From contig JAFQNC010000021.1 in assembly GCA_017396085.1 (NCBI GenBank), forward strand, positions 1 through 42,883: a stretch of 42,883 nucleotides of DNA, read 5' to 3'. Origin of the DNA: Tidjanibacter sp. Its GTDB lineage: Bacteria > Bacteroidota > Bacteroidia > Bacteroidales > Rikenellaceae. The notes under the pieces were generated by a model. It was not told the DNA's origin, did not search any database, and saw only the letters and a program-made list of their open reading frames with translations. This document shows positions 1-7,312 of this stretch, piece by piece (within the stretch, counting starts at the first letter, position 1; each line of letters starts with the position of its first letter). Position numbers and translations under genes: made by a program.

Positions 1-70
1 AAAAAAAGCCACGAATTTGGCACGATTGAAATTCCTAAATCTGCATGTTTTGCACAGTTGAAACAAAAAG

Positions 71-104
71 AAAACCTCTGAATTCGTTGAAATTCAGAGG
101 TTTT
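71..104. terminator. Hairpin terminator of tRNA-Phe
   Basis: A perfect 14-bp inverted repeat (AAAACCTCTGAATT at 71-84, its complement at 91-104) encloses a 6-nt loop. Read on the minus strand it lies just after the tRNA-Phe gene and is followed by TTTTCTTTTTG, as expected of an intrinsic terminator. The plus-strand side also has a short T run, so it may work both ways. The function is inferred from structure and position. Confidence 0.8.
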
Positions 105-127
105 CATCTTTTTGCTGTGATTCTTCG

Positions 128-200
128 TGGTGCCACCGGGAATCGAACCAGGGACACAAGGATTTTCAGTCCTTTGCTCTACCAACTGAGCTATGGCACC
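128..200 (-). tRNA. tRNA-Phe (GAA)
   Basis: On the minus strand the 73-nt sequence starts GGTGCCA and ends TGGCACC plus discriminator A, giving a perfect 7-bp acceptor stem. The D arm (AGCTCAGTTGGTAGAGC), the T arm (GGTTCGATTCC) and an anticodon loop CTGAAAA, with anticodon GAA, are all visible. The 3' CCA is not encoded and must be added. A -7 box and -33 TTG lie upstream (249-278) and a hairpin terminator lies downstream (71-104), so this looks like a single-gene unit. Confidence 0.97.
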
Positions 201-248
201 AGCCTTTTATATCCGCCTTCGGAGAGCATTGCTTTCCAAAAGCGAGTG

Positions 249-278
249 CAAAGGTAATCACTTTTTTTAATCTTGCAA
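249..278 (-). promoter_or_regulatory. Promoter of tRNA-Phe
   Basis: The minus strand carries TACCTTTG (256 to 249), a perfect match to the Bacteroidetes -7 consensus TAnnTTTG. A TTG (278 to 276) lies upstream across a 19-nt spacer. Transcription would begin near 243 and leave about 40 nt of 5' leader for RNase P to remove. Confidence 0.75.
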
Positions 279-426
279 GGGATTGTTGCGATTTTTTTAT
301 TTTTTTGTCGCCTCGGTGGGGAAATATGTGGCTTATGCGGGATGGAAACAGGTCGGAATGGGGTAGGGGAACGCCCATTTTGTGCCCCTGCGGCGCACCC
401 CACCCACCCCGCTCGCGCACCTTGCG

Positions 427-515
427 TGCTCGCTCCCTGATTTGTGGCTACTCCGATTGTGTGTGTGGGGGGGAGTTCGGTGCTCGCTCCCTGATTTGTT
501 TCTGCTCCGGTTTGT
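427..515. repeat. Imperfect 35-nt direct repeat, period 54
   Basis: Two copies (427-461 and 481-515) share TGCTCGCTCCCTGATTTGT and then diverge slightly (CTACTCCG versus CTGCTCCGG). They lie in the gene-free stretch 257-831. No coding potential is convincing there: the overlapping open frames are low-complexity and unlike any family I recognise. The stretch otherwise holds 9-nt arrays and AT-rich repeats listed separately. Confidence 0.6.
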
Positions 516-551
516 GCCAATAGTCGGTAGTTGGTTTGTGCCCAAGAGCAG

Positions 552-640
552 AAAGGGCAACAAAGGGCAGAAAGGACAGAAAGGACAGAAAGGACAGAAA
601 GGACAGAAAGGACAGAAAGGACAGAAAGGACAGAAAGGAC
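552..640. repeat. Tandem 9-nt array (AAAGGACAG)
   Basis: Eight perfect copies of AAAGGACAG (the last cut short) run from 571 to 640, preceded by two imperfect units (AAAGGGCAA and AAAGGGCAG). Because the period is a multiple of three, every frame gives a tripeptide repeat, but there is no start context or recognisable protein. I read it as a noncoding short tandem array whose copy number may vary. Confidence 0.9.
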
Positions 641-651
641 AACTGGGGGCA

Positions 652-684
652 CTAAGGACCTTAAAGCCCTTAAGGACCTTAAAG
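652..684. repeat. Short 9-nt array (AARGnCCTT type)
   Basis: Units AAGGACCTT, AAAGCCCTT and AAGGACCTT follow one another with period 9. The unit is nearly self-complementary. The same motif forms arrays at 7242-7285 and 16761-16821. Confidence 0.75.
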
Positions 685-756
685 TAGGCAGACGGGCACT
701 CTTTCGAGCCTTTGGATGCCAGTAAGCACCCTCTGCCCTCGCTTACTCGCAACTTT

Positions 757-794
757 TTCAATTTTCCATTTTCAATTTTCCATTCTCAATTTTA
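757..794. repeat. AT-rich TCAATTTTCCATT repeat
   Basis: About 2.6 units of a 14-nt motif containing TTTTCAATTTTCCATT. It is related to the 7-nt AATTGAA repeat at 16658-16690 in the opposite orientation. It lies immediately upstream of the -7 box of ksgA, so it forms the distal promoter region. Confidence 0.6.
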
Positions 795-799
795 ATCGG

Positions 800-807
800 T
801 ATTTTTG
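800..807 (+). promoter_or_regulatory. -7 promoter box of ksgA
   Basis: TATTTTTG is a perfect TAnnTTTG box. The longest open frame of ksgA would start at a TTG (805) inside this box, ahead of the predicted transcription start near 812-815. That makes the TTG at 805 an unlikely start codon and favours a start further downstream. Confidence 0.6.
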
Positions 808-831
808 TGGGCAATAATTGAGAATACAACA

Positions 832-1695
832 TTGGCAACAAAACGACACAACAGCAGCAGCTCCCACTCCACAAGGGGTGGACAGCAGGGTGGGGGCTAC
901 TCGGCCCGGAGCAACAACCCAAACTATGTGAAGCCCAAGAAGGCACTCGGGCAGCATTTCCTCACCGATATGAACATCGCGCGGGCCATTGCCGATGCGA
1001 TGAGTGGTGGTGGCGATGTGCTTGAGGTGGGCTGCGGCACGGGCGTGCTCACCCAGTTTCTGCTCGCAAGGGAGGACATCCGCACGTGGGGTGCCGAGGT
1101 GGACAGTGAGAGCGTGGACTATCTCCACCGCCACTATCCCGACTTTACTCCACACCTGATTTTTGGCGACTTTCTGAACCTGCCGCTGGGCGAAATGTTC
1201 CCCGATGGGTTCAAGGTCATCGGCAATTTCCCCTATAATATATCCTCGCAGATATTCTTCAAAGTGCTTGACCACAAGGACCTTATCCCCGAGGTGGTCG
1301 GTATGGTCCAGAGGGAGGTGGCCCTGCGCATAGCCTCGCCTGCGGGCAATCGCGACTATGGCATTTTGAGCGTGCTGATGCAGGCTTGGTACGACATTGA
1401 GTACCTCTTTACGGTGCACGAAAACGTCTTCAACCCGCCCCCGAAGGTCAAGAGTGCGGTGGTGCGAATGAGGCGCAACGGGGTGCACGACTTGGGGTGC
1501 GATGAGGCCCTCTTTGTGAGGGTGGTGAAGGCTGCTTTCAGCCAAAGGCGCAAGATGCTCAAAACGCCCTTGAAGGCCGCTTTTGGCGACTTTGGCGGCG
1601 AGGAACACAAGTTCTTCGGCCTGCGCGCGGAGGCCTTGTCGGTGGCCGACTATGTGGAACTCACCAACTGGGTACACGACAAGATGGAGGGTTAG
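832..1695 (+). CDS. ksgA: 16S rRNA dimethyladenosine transferase KsgA/RsmA
   Basis: KsgA transfers four methyl groups from S-adenosylmethionine to two adjacent adenosines in the 3'-terminal hairpin of 16S rRNA during late 30S assembly. The body (from VKPKKALGQHFLTD) shows the family N-terminus, the SAM-binding motif LEVGCGTGVL, the catalytic NFPYNIS motif and the C-terminal FNPPPKVKSAV segment; the length is normal. The start is uncertain: no ATG precedes the conserved region. I chose TTG at 832 (MATKRHN...), because TTG 805 lies within the -7 box; GTG 928 would begin right at VKPKK. If 832 is used, the protein has a 32-residue Ser/Gly/Arg-rich extension rarely seen in this family. Confidence 0.9.
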   Translation: MATKRHNSSSSHSTRGGQQGGGYSARSNNPNYVKPKKALGQHFLTDMNIARAIADAMSGGGDVLEVGCGTGVLTQFLLAREDIRTWGAEVDSESVDYLHRHYPDFTPHLIFGDFLNLPLGEMFPDGFKVIGNFPYNISSQIFFKVLDHKDLIPEVVGMVQREVALRIASPAGNRDYGILSVLMQAWYDIEYLFTVHENVFNPPPKVKSAVVRMRRNGVHDLGCDEALFVRVVKAAFSQRRKMLKTPLKAAFGDFGGEEHKFFGLRAEALSVADYVELTNWVHDKMEG

Positions 1696-1750
1696 CCGAC
1701 TCTCCATCTTTTTTTGCGCACAGGGCAAGCAAGGGCACGATAACACTTTT

Positions 1751-1777
1751 GCCCTTTCTGCCTTTTCTGCCCTTCAA
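1751..1777. repeat. Short 9-nt array (GCCCTTTCT)
   Basis: Three units GCCCTTTCT, GCCTTTTCT and GCCCTTCAA occur with period 9. The reverse complement, AGAAAGGGC, is the same motif as the imperfect units at 552-570, so this is an inverted-orientation member of the same family. Confidence 0.6.
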
Positions 1778-1875
1778 TTATCTTAAAAACCCTACTTTGG
1801 CGCAGAATTTGCGTAGGTTTTGGGAAGTGATTTTTTCCAAACAAAAAAGTTAAAAACCAAAACCGAAAACGAACT

Positions 1876-2433
1876 ATGCGTAAGAATTTTGTAAAGAAGT
1901 TGGTCGTGCTGGCCACGGCGGCGATTGTGGGCGGTATGTGCCTCTATGTGAGTGGTTGTTCCTCCAAGAGCAAATGGAATGAGAAACAGCGCAAGGAGGC
2001 CCGTGAGATGTTGCAAGAGTGGAGGGAGATTGCCTACCTCAATGCCCTCACCGATGCCGAGTTTGCGGTCTTTGCCGAGGATGTGGCCGATATGTTGGAG
2101 GCTCGCTGGCCCTCCTATGTGGAGTTTGTCGAGATGCCTATGGTGGGCGACAGCGTGGAGGTGGTGGTTGTGGCCACCATTGTGAACGACATCAAGGCCA
2201 ATGCGAACAATATGCGCCACCTCTTCCCCTATGATGTGCTTGTGAGTGCAGGGGTGCTACCCGCAGGGATGACCACCCACCAGCAGAAGGAGTATTATAT
2301 GTGCTTGGCCAATGGCGTGGATAACGTGTTTGGCTCGGTGCAGAACTTTGTGTGGGGAGCCATCAACTCCTCGCTTGACGATGTGGTCATTGCCCATATG
2401 TTGAGGGACTGTGCCGTGCCATTCTGGGAGTAG
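1876..2433 (+). CDS. Orphan lipoprotein of unknown function
   Basis: The 185-residue product starts with a basic n-region and hydrophobic stretch (residues 1-27) and a lipobox ending SGC, so it should be exported and lipidated at Cys28. The mature part begins Ser/Lys-rich, then is mostly helical and acidic, with no enzyme motif I recognise. The ATG at 1876 follows an A-rich leader (AAACCAAAACCGAAAACGAACT), typical of Bacteroidetes starts. It appears to be monocistronic: ksgA ends 180 nt upstream and a structured element plus a terminator follow the stop directly. Function unknown; it could be a small periplasmic or outer-membrane accessory protein. Confidence 0.75.
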   Translation: MRKNFVKKLVVLATAAIVGGMCLYVSGCSSKSKWNEKQRKEAREMLQEWREIAYLNALTDAEFAVFAEDVADMLEARWPSYVEFVEMPMVGDSVEVVVVATIVNDIKANANNMRHLFPYDVLVSAGVLPAGMTTHQQKEYYMCLANGVDNVFGSVQNFVWGAINSSLDDVVIAHMLRDCAVPFWE

Positions 2434-2437
2434 AAAA

Positions 2438-2563
2438 CAAGAAGTTGTCTAACAAGGTAATTTCTGCGTTACGCTCGCCCTCAAAATCCTCATTTACGCC
2501 GAGTAAACTGCGGTTTTTCGGGCCACGCAAGCCTTGAAATTCCTCTTGTTATACAACTTCTTG
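2438..2563 (+). repeat. Structured hairpin element, copy 1
   Basis: This 126-nt element begins 4 nt after the lipoprotein stop. Outer arms: CAAGAAGTTGT (2438-2448) pairs perfectly with ACAACTTCTTG (2553-2563); TAACAAG (2450-2456) pairs with CTTGTTA (2545-2551); AATTTC (2459-2464) pairs with GAAATT (2536-2541). Blocks shared with copy 2 (21049-21172) are TTTCTGCGTTACGCT, TCCTCATTTAC, AGTAAACTGCGG and CAAGCCTTGAAAT. The arms differ between copies but still pair, so the fold, not just the sequence, seems conserved. The strand is assigned from the upstream gene; the role is unknown. Confidence 0.85.
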
Positions 2564-2572
2564 AAAAAAGTA

Positions 2573-2607
2573 GGGTGTGTCTAAACATTTTAGACACACC
2601 CTTTTTC
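2573..2607. terminator. Bidirectional terminator
   Basis: GGGTGTGTCTAAA (2573-2585) and its exact complement (2589-2601) form a 13-bp stem with a 3-nt loop, followed by TTTTTC. Before the stem the plus strand has AAAAAAGTA, giving a T run for minus-strand transcripts. It lies between two convergent genes, the lipoprotein and the methyltransferase. Confidence 0.88.
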
Positions 2608-2624
2608 TTGTTGGACAAATTCTG

Positions 2625-3401
2625 CTATTGTTTTGTTGCCACGTAGAGCAAGTCGAAGCACCTTTCGTGAACGGGGACAACGGTGTAGTCGTCCATTGTG
2701 ATACCCTCCGTGAGGGCGGTGTTTTGGCGCAACAACTTCTTGCGGTTGAGGCGGTTGAGAAGGTCGTAGGGGAGTTGCAACATCCACCTCGGTAGGCGGT
2801 GTTGGAGGTCGAGGATGTCGAGGCGGGCTATGCGCGCCACGCTCTGGCGGTTGCGCTCATAGTAGTCCCACACCTGCGTGTTACCCTCCACGCCCAGTGC
2901 CTCCACCGAGCCGAAGGAGCCACCCAGCAGGGCCGCAAATTCCTCGGCGGTGTACTCCCTCACGTGCCACGGATTGCGTGTGAGCGACATCGGTCGGTTG
3001 GGGGTGGAGCAGATGAACATACCACCCTTCTTGAGCACCCTTGCCACCTCGGCCACAAACTCCGCATCCCTCTTGATGTGCTCAATCACTTGGAACGAGA
3101 TAACGCAGTCCACGCTCCCATCGGCAATGCCTGCAAGTGGGGGCACGGTCTGCTGACGGAACTCCACGTTGGGGTAGGCGGTGAGTAGTTCGGCGGCGGG
3201 CACGTGCTTGTCTATGGTTATGAAGTGGTCGGCTGCGGGGGCCACCTGCTCAATGCCATAGCCACTGCCGGTACCAATCTCCAACACCGTGCCCTTTACC
3301 CTTCCTGCGGCATAGACATAGGCCAGCAGGGAACGCTGAAAGACGTAGTTGTCGGAGGTGTCCCTCTGCGATACTCGCTCGGCGGTGTGTGGTTTGCTCA
3401 T
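2625..3401 (-). CDS. Class I SAM-dependent methyltransferase
   Basis: This 258-residue protein has the class I Rossmann methyltransferase core: motif I VLEIGTGSGYG near residue 40, an acidic residue after beta-2 (TIDKH), DCVISFQVIEHI at motif IV/post and VLKKGGMFICSTPN at motif VI. That pattern fits the Methyltransf_11/UbiE-like group acting on small molecules or lipids. The substrate cannot be read from the sequence. The roughly 100 residues at the C-terminus are Arg/Leu-rich and may form a lid or membrane-facing region. The ATG lies 8 nt after the cvfB-like stop, so the two genes are co-transcribed and possibly translationally coupled. Confidence 0.85.
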   Translation of the reverse strand: MSKPHTAERVSQRDTSDNYVFQRSLLAYVYAAGRVKGTVLEIGTGSGYGIEQVAPAADHFITIDKHVPAAELLTAYPNVEFRQQTVPPLAGIADGSVDCVISFQVIEHIKRDAEFVAEVARVLKKGGMFICSTPNRPMSLTRNPWHVREYTAEEFAALLGGSFGSVEALGVEGNTQVWDYYERNRQSVARIARLDILDLQHRLPRWMLQLPYDLLNRLNRKKLLRQNTALTEGITMDDYTVVPVHERCFDLLYVATKQ

Positions 3402-3409
3402 AGTTGGTC

Positions 3410-4246
3410 CTATTTGTTGAGGGTGGTTGTGGTGTCGCCAATGGTGATGAGGTGCTGCTTGTAGAGGGCACCTGCGGCACGCTTAAAGTTCTTCTTGCTC
3501 AATCCCGTGAGGGCAGCAATCTCTTCGGGCGAGGACTTGTCGCCAATGGGAAGTGTCCCCTTGTGGCTGCGCAACAACTCAAGGAGTTTTGTGGCTGCGC
3601 TGTCGGTTTGGTCCTTGCCCTCTTGTTGCAACATCAGGTCGATGCGCCCATCCTCGCTGATGCGGTGAACGTAGGCTGTGAGTCGGTCGCCCACGGCCAC
3701 GGGCGTGAAAATCTGGTTGTTGTAAATCATACCCCAGTTGCGGTTGTTCACCACCACTCGGAAGCCTGCCTCCATACGGCGGGCCACCAAAATGTCCACC
3801 TGCTCTTTGGGCCTCACGCAGATGTCGGTGTTGTTCACATAGGGGTTGAGCTTGGTGGTTGCCACCACGCGACCTGTGAGGTTGTCGCGGTAGAGCCACA
3901 CAAGATACTTGCGCCCAATTTCCACCTCAAAGGGCACGTTGCGGTTGGGCAGGAAGAGGTCTTTGGCGGTGATGCCCCAGTCGAGGAACACGCCGTGTGC
4001 GTTGCGGTCCACAGCCTTGAGCACGGCGGCTTCGCCCACGGTTGCGAGTGGCCTCTCGCGGGTGGCGATGAGTCGGTTTTCGGAGTCGTGGTAGACAAAG
4101 ACCTCCACGAGGTTGCCTACCTTGTCCTCAATGTGTACATATCGGTTGGGGAGCAACACCTCCTGCTCCTGCTCGTCTGTGAGATATATGCCCGGCTCAG
4201 CGATGCGGCCGATGCGTAGGGTTTGGTACTCTCCCGCAACAATCAT
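3410..4246 (-). CDS. CvfB-like S1-domain RNA-binding protein
   Basis: The 278-residue product matches the CvfB/YitL family: tandem S1-like beta-barrel domains (roughly residues 1-65, 70-140 and 145-215) and a C-terminal winged-helix segment (about 220-275, with the LTGLSKKNFKRAAGALYK helix pair). Family members bind RNA and affect virulence or stress gene expression in Firmicutes; the role in Bacteroidetes is unclear. Motifs seen include GVFLDWGITAKDLFLP, typical of S1-type folds. It is first in a two-gene minus-strand unit with the methyltransferase and shares a divergent promoter region with uvrA. Confidence 0.85.
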   Translation of the reverse strand: MIVAGEYQTLRIGRIAEPGIYLTDEQEQEVLLPNRYVHIEDKVGNLVEVFVYHDSENRLIATRERPLATVGEAAVLKAVDRNAHGVFLDWGITAKDLFLPNRNVPFEVEIGRKYLVWLYRDNLTGRVVATTKLNPYVNNTDICVRPKEQVDILVARRMEAGFRVVVNNRNWGMIYNNQIFTPVAVGDRLTAYVHRISEDGRIDLMLQQEGKDQTDSAATKLLELLRSHKGTLPIGDKSSPEEIAALTGLSKKNFKRAAGALYKQHLITIGDTTTTLNK

Positions 4247-4272
4247 AACTCTTTTGTGTGTGATATTTTGTG

Positions 4273-4280
4273 CAAATGTA
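4273..4280 (-). promoter_or_regulatory. -7 box for cvfB-like/methyltransferase operon
   Basis: On the minus strand TACATTTG (4280 to 4273) matches TAnnTTTG. Transcription would start near 4267, about 20 nt before the ATG at 4246. No good -33 element was seen. Confidence 0.6.
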
Positions 4281-4303
4281 TGGTTTTAATGCGAGAAAAT
4301 CAC

Positions 4304-4311
4304 TATTTTTG
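4304..4311 (+). promoter_or_regulatory. -7 box of uvrA
   Basis: TATTTTTG matches TAnnTTTG exactly. Transcription from about 4317 leaves the ATG at 4360 with a leader of about 40 nt, and it rules out the in-frame GTG at 4270 as a start codon. Confidence 0.6.
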
Positions 4312-4359
4312 TCAGATAAAAAAATGCGGCCATCGGTGGTCTGCATCGTTTTTTCGTTT

Positions 4360-7185
4360 ATGACAAAGGAGCAGGAGAAAATAGTCATCACGGGTGCGAG
4401 GGTAAACAACCTGAAAAATGTGAGTTTGGAGATTCCGCGCGAGGGGCTTGTGGTCATCACGGGTCTTTCGGGTAGCGGTAAGAGTTCGCTTGCCTTCGAC
4501 ACCATCTATGCCGAGGGCCAAAGGAGGTATATGGAGACTCTGTCGGCCTATGCGCGTCAGTTCATCGGTACGATGGAACGCCCCGATGTGGACAAGATAG
4601 AGGGCCTTAGCCCTGTGGTGGCCATTGAGCAAAAGACCACCAACAAGAACCCGCGCTCCACGGTGGGCACCGTTACGGAGATTAACGACTTTCTGCGACT
4701 GCTCTATGCACGTGCTTCGAGGGCCTACTCGCCCAACACCGGCGAGGAGATGGTCCACTACACCGATGAACAGATTATCGCCCTGATTGAGGAGAACTTT
4801 GCGGGCCACAAAATCGCCCTGCTGGCTCCGGTGGTCAAGGGACGTAAGGGCCATTATAGGGAACTCTTTGAGGGCTTTGCCAAGCGAGGTTTTTTGCACG
4901 TGAGAGTGGATGGCGTGGTGCAGGAGATTACCTCCGGAATGAGGCTCGACCGCTACAAAACCCACACCATTGAACTTGTTGTGGATAGGCTCATTGTGGG
5001 CGAGAGCGACCACGACCGCCTCACCAAGAGCCTCAAGGAGGCGATGAGGCAGGGTAAGGGTACAATCTCGGTCTACGACTTTGAGGCCGATGTGGCACGC
5101 TACTACTCACGCCACCTGATGTGCCCCACCACGGGAGTATCCTTTGACGAGCCTGCTCCCCACACTTTCTCCTTCAACTCCCCGCAGGGAGCCTGCCCCC
5201 ACTGTGGCGGCTTGGGCGAGGAGACGATGTTCGATATGGATAAGATTATCCCCAACCCTTCGCTCAGCATTGCCGAGGGCGGACTTGCTCCTATGGCCAA
5301 ACTCAAAACCAAGTGGTTTTTGGCTGTGATGGAGGGGCTTGGGCGCAGATATGATTTCACCATCAACGACCCTCTGGGGTCGCTCTCGCCCGAGGCACTT
5401 TCGGCTGTGCTCTATGGTGATGCGCAGGCGGTGCCGGTGGACACTCGTGCCCTCTATGGGGCCTCTTCGGGTGTGCAGATGGCTTCGTGGAGTGGCGTGG
5501 GCCACTACGTGGAGAGTAACACCGAGGAGGGAGGACGTGGCACGGGAGCCAAGTGGCTCGGCCAGTTTGTGGAACACCGCCCCTGCCGAGAGTGTGGTGG
5601 CACACGCCTTAAAAGCGATGCGCTGTGGTTCCGCATTGCGGGCAAGAACATTGCCGAGGTGTGCGATATGAGCATTGAGGAACTCAGGGCGTGGATAGCC
5701 ACCGTGCCCGAGCAGATGACCACCAAGGAGAGGTCCATTGCGAGGGAGATACTCAAAGAGATTGGCGAAAGGCTCGGTTTCCTGTGCGATGTCGGCCTCG
5801 GCTACCTCTCGCTTAGTAGGGCTTCAAGGAGCCTTTCGGGTGGCGAGAGCCAACGCATTAGGCTTGCCACGCAGGTGGGCAGCAAACTTGTGAATGTGCT
5901 CTACATACTTGACGAGCCGAGCATCGGCCTCCACCAGAGAGATAACCGCAAACTCATTCGCTCGTTGGAGAACTTGCGCGATGAGGGCAACTCGGTGATT
6001 GTGGTAGAACACGATGAGGAGATGATGCGCTCGGCCGATTGGATTGTGGATATGGGCCCGCTGGCGGGGCGCAAGGGTGGCTCGGTGGTGGCCGAGGGCA
6101 CCTTTGATGACATCGTGAAGGCCGACTCGCTCACGGCCGACTACCTCGCAGGTCGCCGCCGCATTGAGGTGCCTGCGGTGCGCCGAGGGTGGACCGAGAG
6201 CCTGCGTATTGTGGGCGCAAGGGGCAACAACCTGAAGAATGTTACGGTGGATATTCCGCTGGGTGTAATGGTGTGCGTTACGGGCGTGAGTGGCAGCGGC
6301 AAGAGTTCGCTCATCAACGAAACGCTCAAACCCTACCTCACACGCAAATTCTACCGCTCCTTCGACCAAGCCCTGCCATTTGATGGTTTGGAGGGCGAGG
6401 AGCACATAGATAAGATTGTGGTGGTGGACCAATCGCCCATCGGGCGCACGCCGAGGAGCAACCCCGCAACCTATTCCAACGTCTTTGGCGACATCCGCAA
6501 ACTCTTTGAAAAGACCCCCGATGCACAGGTGAGGGGCTTTGGTGCAAGTCGCTTCTCGTTCAATGTGAAGGGCGGTAGGTGCGAGGAGTGCAAGGGTGCA
6601 GGTGTGCAGACCATCGAGATGAACTTCCTGCCCGATGTCTATGTTACCTGCAAGGCGTGTGGCGGCCACCGCTACAACCGCCAAACGTTGGAGGTCAAGT
6701 ACAAGGGCAAGAACATTGATGAGGTGCTCAATATGACCATCAATCAGGCGGTGGAGTTTTTTGAGAGCATCCCCAATATATACGTTAAACTCAAAGCCAT
6801 ACGCGATGTGGGCCTTGGCTACCTCAAACTTGGTCAGAGCTGTACCACACTGTCGGGTGGCGAGAGCCAGCGTATCAAACTCGCTGCCGAACTGGCCAAG
6901 AAGGAGACGGGCCGCACACTTTACATCTTTGACGAGCCCACCACGGGCCTCCACTTTGAGGACATACGCCAACTGCTGGCGGTCTTTGAGAGGCTTGTGG
7001 AGCGGGGCAACAGCGTGGTAATCATCGAGCACAATTTGGATGTGATAAAGTGTGCCGATTGGATTGTAGATATGGGCCCTGAGGGTGGTGCTGCGGGTGG
7101 ACAAGTGGTCGCTACGGGCACTCCGGAGGATGTTGCCCAAGTGCCCGAAAGTTACACCGGAGCCTTTCTCAAAGAGGTTCTCTGA
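4360..7185 (+). CDS. uvrA: Excinuclease ABC subunit A
   Basis: UvrA dimers recognise bulky DNA lesions and load UvrB in nucleotide excision repair. The 941-residue protein has the full architecture: a first ABC ATPase with Walker A GLSGSGKSS near residue 32, an inserted zinc module (CPHCGG ... CRECGGTRL), signature LSGGESQRIRLA, then the second ATPase with GVSGSGKSS, the C-terminal zinc finger (CEECKGAG ... CKACGGHRY), LSGGESQRIKLA and DEPTTGLH. I chose ATG 4360 (MTKEQEKIVITGARVNNLKN) because it gives the usual length and lies downstream of the -7 box; the frame stays open to a GTG at 4270. A single-gene unit. No uvrB or uvrC is nearby. Confidence 0.97.
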   Translation: MTKEQEKIVITGARVNNLKNVSLEIPREGLVVITGLSGSGKSSLAFDTIYAEGQRRYMETLSAYARQFIGTMERPDVDKIEGLSPVVAIEQKTTNKNPRSTVGTVTEINDFLRLLYARASRAYSPNTGEEMVHYTDEQIIALIEENFAGHKIALLAPVVKGRKGHYRELFEGFAKRGFLHVRVDGVVQEITSGMRLDRYKTHTIELVVDRLIVGESDHDRLTKSLKEAMRQGKGTISVYDFEADVARYYSRHLMCPTTGVSFDEPAPHTFSFNSPQGACPHCGGLGEETMFDMDKIIPNPSLSIAEGGLAPMAKLKTKWFLAVMEGLGRRYDFTINDPLGSLSPEALSAVLYGDAQAVPVDTRALYGASSGVQMASWSGVGHYVESNTEEGGRGTGAKWLGQFVEHRPCRECGGTRLKSDALWFRIAGKNIAEVCDMSIEELRAWIATVPEQMTTKERSIAREILKEIGERLGFLCDVGLGYLSLSRASRSLSGGESQRIRLATQVGSKLVNVLYILDEPSIGLHQRDNRKLIRSLENLRDEGNSVIVVEHDEEMMRSADWIVDMGPLAGRKGGSVVAEGTFDDIVKADSLTADYLAGRRRIEVPAVRRGWTESLRIVGARGNNLKNVTVDIPLGVMVCVTGVSGSGKSSLINETLKPYLTRKFYRSFDQALPFDGLEGEEHIDKIVVVDQSPIGRTPRSNPATYSNVFGDIRKLFEKTPDAQVRGFGASRFSFNVKGGRCEECKGAGVQTIEMNFLPDVYVTCKACGGHRYNRQTLEVKYKGKNIDEVLNMTINQAVEFFESIPNIYVKLKAIRDVGLGYLKLGQSCTTLSGGESQRIKLAAELAKKETGRTLYIFDEPTTGLHFEDIRQLLAVFERLVERGNSVVIIEHNLDVIKCADWIVDMGPEGGAAGGQVVATGTPEDVAQVPESYTGAFLKEVL

Positions 7186-7186
7186 G

Positions 7187-7222
7187 TGGGAAAGAGTAAA
7201 GAGTAATTAGTAAAGAGTAAAT
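7187..7222. repeat. AGTAAAGAGTAA simple repeat
   Basis: Right after the uvrA stop the sequence repeats AGTAAAGAGTAAT and AGTAAAGAGTAAA. It is one of several simple intergenic repeat types in this window. No hairpin terminator was found after uvrA. Confidence 0.55.
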
Positions 7223-7241
7223 ATTTTTTTCTTTGCTTCAT

Positions 7242-7285
7242 AAAGGCCCTTAAAGCCCTTAAAGTCCTTAAAGCCCTTAAAGCCA
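7242..7285. repeat. Tandem 9-nt array (AAAGnCCTT)
   Basis: Units AAAGGCCCTT (10 nt), AAAGCCCTT, AAAGTCCTT, AAAGCCCTT and a partial AAAGCC follow in tandem. It is the same family as 652-684 and 16761-16821. The array lies between the convergent uvrA and AraC-type genes where a terminator would be expected; each unit is weakly self-complementary. Confidence 0.85.
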
Positions 7286-7312
7286 ATTACAACGATTATC
7301 TCTGCACAACTC

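Noticed and set aside
552..640. CRISPR-like array
   Set aside because: The units are only 9 nt long and there are no spacers between them; it is a plain tandem repeat, and no cas genes are nearby.
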